60,803 bases of DNA from assembly GCA_020073705.1 (NCBI GenBank), contig JAIQES010000024.1:1-60803 (forward strand), given 5' to 3'. The stretch's first letter is position 1. Every line of letters begins with the position of its first letter. Shown one piece after another: positions 60,612 to 60,803 of this stretch. Made by a program: the position numbers and the translations under genes. Source of the stretch: Terriglobia bacterium. GTDB taxonomy: Bacteria; Acidobacteriota; Terriglobia; Acidiferrales; UBA7541. The notes below the pieces were generated by a model that saw nothing but the letters and a program-made list of their open reading frames with translations, was not told the DNA's origin and did no database searches.

Positions 60612-60803
60612 CTAGTTCGAAGGGGGGCGTACGCCGAGGTTGTGCGCGCCACAGAACAGCGAACTCGCGAAGCTTGCAGTCTGCGGGACCCACCACATGC
60701 GCCGCATCCAGCTATGCCTGCTGTACATCATCTTCTTGCCGACGAAATCCATCAGCGCCGGACCAACCTGGATCGCCGCGTAAAGAGAAGCGTTGCCCGC
60801 AAA
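60612..60803 (-). CDS. C-terminal end of a hypothetical membrane protein (partial)
   Basis: The last 63 residues of a protein run off the window (AAIQVGPALMDFVGKKMMYS ... SLFCGAHNLGVRPPSN). The pattern GNxxLYAxIQVGPxLMD resembles a family of acidobacterial hypothetical membrane proteins. The start lies beyond the window; the frame ends at TAG 60612-60614. A terminator follows. Confidence 0.6.
   Translation of the reverse strand, partial: FAGNASLYAAIQVGPALMDFVGKKMMYSRHSWMRRMWWVPQTASFASSLFCGAHNLGVRPPSN

Overview
The window looks like a chromosomal segment of an Acidobacteriota bacterium (Terriglobia-like). This is inferred from the gene set, not from a marker phylogeny: a very large Oar-type TonB-dependent receptor with a carboxypeptidase-like regulatory domain, a DUF4382-type lipoprotein, a bactofilin, a lone NuoI-like ferredoxin, stand-alone SurE and Der, many small basic or hypothetical proteins, and abundant intergenic repeats. 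GC is high in the housekeeping blocks and clearly lower in two accessory stretches (about 39.0-41.9 kb and 50.2-60.3 kb).

Layout. 0-9 kb: M20 peptidase, HU protein, an NAD-salvage pair (pncB plus a nicotinamidase-like hydrolase), a small cytochrome c, a dienelactone hydrolase, a POT-like transporter and a glycine-rich secreted protein. 8.5-13 kb: a threonine-degradation pair (threonine ammonia-lyase and glycine C-acetyltransferase-like), a lipoprotein, a MITE-like element and surE. 14-24 kb: an HNH-like protein, tRNA-Pro(GGG), a MerR regulator, der, a NuoI-like ferredoxin, galT-like, ydcF-like, bactofilin, a methyltransferase-like protein, an HAD phosphatase lacking its catalytic aspartate, and a coiled-coil membrane protein.

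24.7-29.6 kb: a tandem duplication of a periplasmic sulfite-dehydrogenase module (SoxC-like Mo enzyme plus c-type cytochrome). The copies are separated by the 5' part of a group II intron. A scar inside the second copy contains pieces of a further soxC. 30-34.2 kb: a probable operon in which an RsbW-like kinase and a STAS protein precede a complete MlaE/F/D lipid transporter and its lipoprotein, ending at a strong terminator. 34.6-38.8 kb: two exported hypotheticals and a fused 2Fe-2S/molybdopterin oxidoreductase. 38.98-41.88 kb: a toxin-antitoxin island (HigB, HigA fused to an ImmA-like peptidase, and a third gene) bracketed by an 18-bp imperfect direct repeat. 42-50 kb: a Gfo/Idh/MocA oxidoreductase, MFS transporter and Kelch protein, then the 1284-residue receptor.

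50.2 kb to the end is a mosaic accessory region. It opens with a fragment of a tRNA-Ser-like 3' end. It then holds a DUF2461 protein, acpS, a predicted DNA-base-hypermodification protein, a MazG-like fusion protein and the 3' part of a thymidylate-synthase-like gene. That last gene is joined abruptly to a 5'-truncated RHS element. After it come a TPR lipoprotein, small proteins, a DUF429-like protein preceded by a 40-residue deoxyribosyltransferase-like stub, and the truncated end of another gene. The thymidylate-synthase-like, MazG-like and hypermodification-family genes together suggest the remains of a chromosomal thymidine-hypermodification system, which is the most unusual feature here.
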